Source: Paenibacillus pinisoli (GTDB lineage: Bacteria; Bacillota; Bacilli; Paenibacillales; Paenibacillaceae). Taken from it: a DNA stretch of 64,000 nucleotides. A model generated the notes under the pieces. It saw only the letters and a list, made by a program, of their open reading frames with translations. It was not told the origin of the DNA and did no database searches. Below are positions 63,313-64,000 of the stretch, piece by piece (position 1 is the first letter of the stretch; every line of letters starts with the position of its first letter). Where the stretch lies: NCBI RefSeq assembly GCF_003605435.1, contig NZ_QXQB01000003.1:803579-867578 (forward strand), given 5' to 3'. The position numbers and the translations under genes were made by a program.

Positions 63313-63388
63313 TGGTGGAGGATGACGGGATCGAACCGCCGACCCTCTGCTTGTAAGGCAGATGCTCTCCCAGCTGAGCTAATCCTCC
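63313..63388 (-). tRNA. tRNA-Val (TAC)
   Basis: Cloverleaf with acceptor GGAGGAT/ATCCTCC, anticodon loop CTTACAA, encoded CCA. Confidence 0.97.
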
Positions 63389-63392
63389 ATAA

Positions 63393-63467
63393 TGGTGACC
63401 CGTAGGGGATTCGAACCCCTGTTACCTCCGTGAAAGGGAGGTGTCTTAACCCCTTGACCAACGGGCC
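63393..63467 (-). tRNA. tRNA-Glu (TTC)
   Basis: Cloverleaf with acceptor GGCCCGT/ACGGGTC, anticodon loop CTTTCAC, encoded CCA. It starts 4 bases after tRNA-Val on this strand. Confidence 0.97.
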
Positions 63468-63530
63468 TAACGAATAATTGCTGCTATTAGCTTGTCCATT
63501 GCAATGATACAGACCTCTTCAGAGAAGATC

Positions 63531-63606
63531 TGGAGCTCTCAACCGGGATCGAACCGGTGACCTCATCCTTACCATGGATGCACTCTACCTACTGAGCTAT
63601 GAGAGC
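63531..63606 (-). tRNA. tRNA-Thr (GGT)
   Basis: Cloverleaf with acceptor GCTCTCA/TGAGAGC, anticodon loop ATGGTAA, encoded CCA. A longer spacer (63 bases) separates it from tRNA-Glu. Confidence 0.96.
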
Positions 63607-63611
63607 AAGTA

Positions 63612-63687
63612 TGGCTCCCCGAACAGGACTCGAACCTGTGACAACTCGATTAACAGTCGAGTGCTCTACCAACTGAGCTATCAGGGA
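63612..63687 (-). tRNA. tRNA-Asn (GTT)
   Basis: Cloverleaf with acceptor TCCCTGA/TCGGGGA, anticodon loop CTGTTAA, encoded CCA. First tRNA after the 23S gene. Confidence 0.97.
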
Positions 63688-63762
63688 ACATTGCACATTG
63701 TTGTAATAATGTGTCCAAGAGCTGCAATTGCTTTAAGACAAGACAATTCAAAGTGTTTTGCA

Positions 63763-63778
63763 CCTTGAAAACTGGATA
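63763..63778 (-). other. 3' half of the 23S rRNA processing stem
   Basis: On the minus strand TATCCAGTTTTCAAGG is the usual 3' flank of 23S rRNA in Bacillota. It pairs with an ACCTTGAAAACTGGATA segment expected before the 23S 5' end, outside the window. RNase III-type enzymes cut this stem. Confidence 0.6.
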
Positions 63779-63875
63779 CGAAAGTAATGCTTCAACTTCT
63801 TTAGCGTGCTCGCCAAGTTCCAGGCTCACCCAAGCATATGCTTACGATGTCAGCCTTTCCTTCGGAAAGCTTGTA

Positions 63876-64000
63876 GGATAAGCCCTCGACCGATTAGTAT
63901 TCGTCAGCTCCACACATTGCTGTGCTTCCACCCCGAACCTATCAACCTCGTCGTCTTCAAGGGGTCTTACTAATTGGGAAATCTCATCTTGAGGGGGGCT
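63876..64000 (-). rRNA. 23S ribosomal RNA, 3' end only
   Basis: The reverse strand reads CAAGATGAGATTTCCCAATT, then AAGACCCCTTGAAGACGACG, AGGTTGATAGGTTCGGGGTG and ACTAATCGGTCGAGGGCTTA, the conserved last helices of 23S rRNA. The gene runs in from beyond the window's right edge. The 3' end is set to the usual GGGCTTATCC, within a few bases. No 5S rRNA follows before the tRNAs. Confidence 0.95.

Overview
The window looks like chromosome from a Paenibacillus-type member of the Bacillota. The evidence is the conserved block sigW-rsiW-cdaA-cdaR-glmM-glmS with a glmS ribozyme, several very large secreted proteins ending in three S-layer homology (SLH) repeats, YesM/YesN two-component genes beside an LplA/LplB/YtcP-type sugar ABC transporter, many AraC/LacI/SorC/MerR regulators, strong GGAGG ribosome-binding sites, and tRNA genes trailing a 23S rRNA gene. 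The species cannot be named from this sequence. No prophage, CRISPR array or intact transposon was seen.

Layout. 1-7 kb: a SorC-type sugar-responsive regulator and a 1.87-kilo-residue surface nuclease/5'-nucleotidase with an SLH anchor. 7-9.7 kb: a sulfatase and an AraC regulator on the plus strand. 9.7-21.6 kb: a minus-strand carbohydrate locus, with an AraC regulator, YesM/YesN, a solute-binding lipoprotein, two permeases, a GH51 alpha-L-arabinofuranosidase and a GH2 hydrolase. It reads as uptake and debranching of arabinose-containing oligosaccharides, and a cre-like site lies in its promoter region. 21.6-24 kb: an intergenic repeat element, a decayed SLH gene and a nitronate monooxygenase gene. 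24-33 kb: two adjacent SLH-anchored giants, a DUF4855 protein and a GH20 hexosaminidase, both with discoidin-type modules. 33-37 kb: two tandem esterase paralogues under a textbook promoter/operator beside a divergent LacI gene, ending in the cut-off tail of an ABC permease gene. 37-39 kb: a MerR regulator and an MFS exporter behind a stretched MerR-type promoter. 39-40.6 kb: a second copy of the intergenic element, a frameshifted unknown gene and an IS630-like scrap. 40.6-44.7 kb: a leucine-rich-repeat/FIVAR-like/SLH surface protein. 45-59 kb: housekeeping genes (glmS with ribozyme, Rex-box-flanked NADH dehydrogenase, glmM, cdaR, cdaA, rsiW, sigW, a PDZ-less HtrA, ppc). 59-64 kb: two tRNA clusters and a lone duplicated tRNA-Leu, interleaved with an orphan iron-type ABC ATPase, a DUF2203 gene and a CorC/HlyC-type gene, ending in the 3' end of a 23S rRNA gene.

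The most unusual signal is non-coding. Two intergenic elements (21915-22098 and 39522-39705) each carry two forward and two inverted copies of a TAACGGAA-type module. Internal spacing is the same to within one base and both are 184 bp long. Other non-coding results are three Rex-like boxes in front of the NADH dehydrogenase gene, a MerR-type operator in a 20-bp spacer, a possible attenuator ahead of the nuclease gene, and a 120-bp duplication around tRNA-Leu on both sides of corC.
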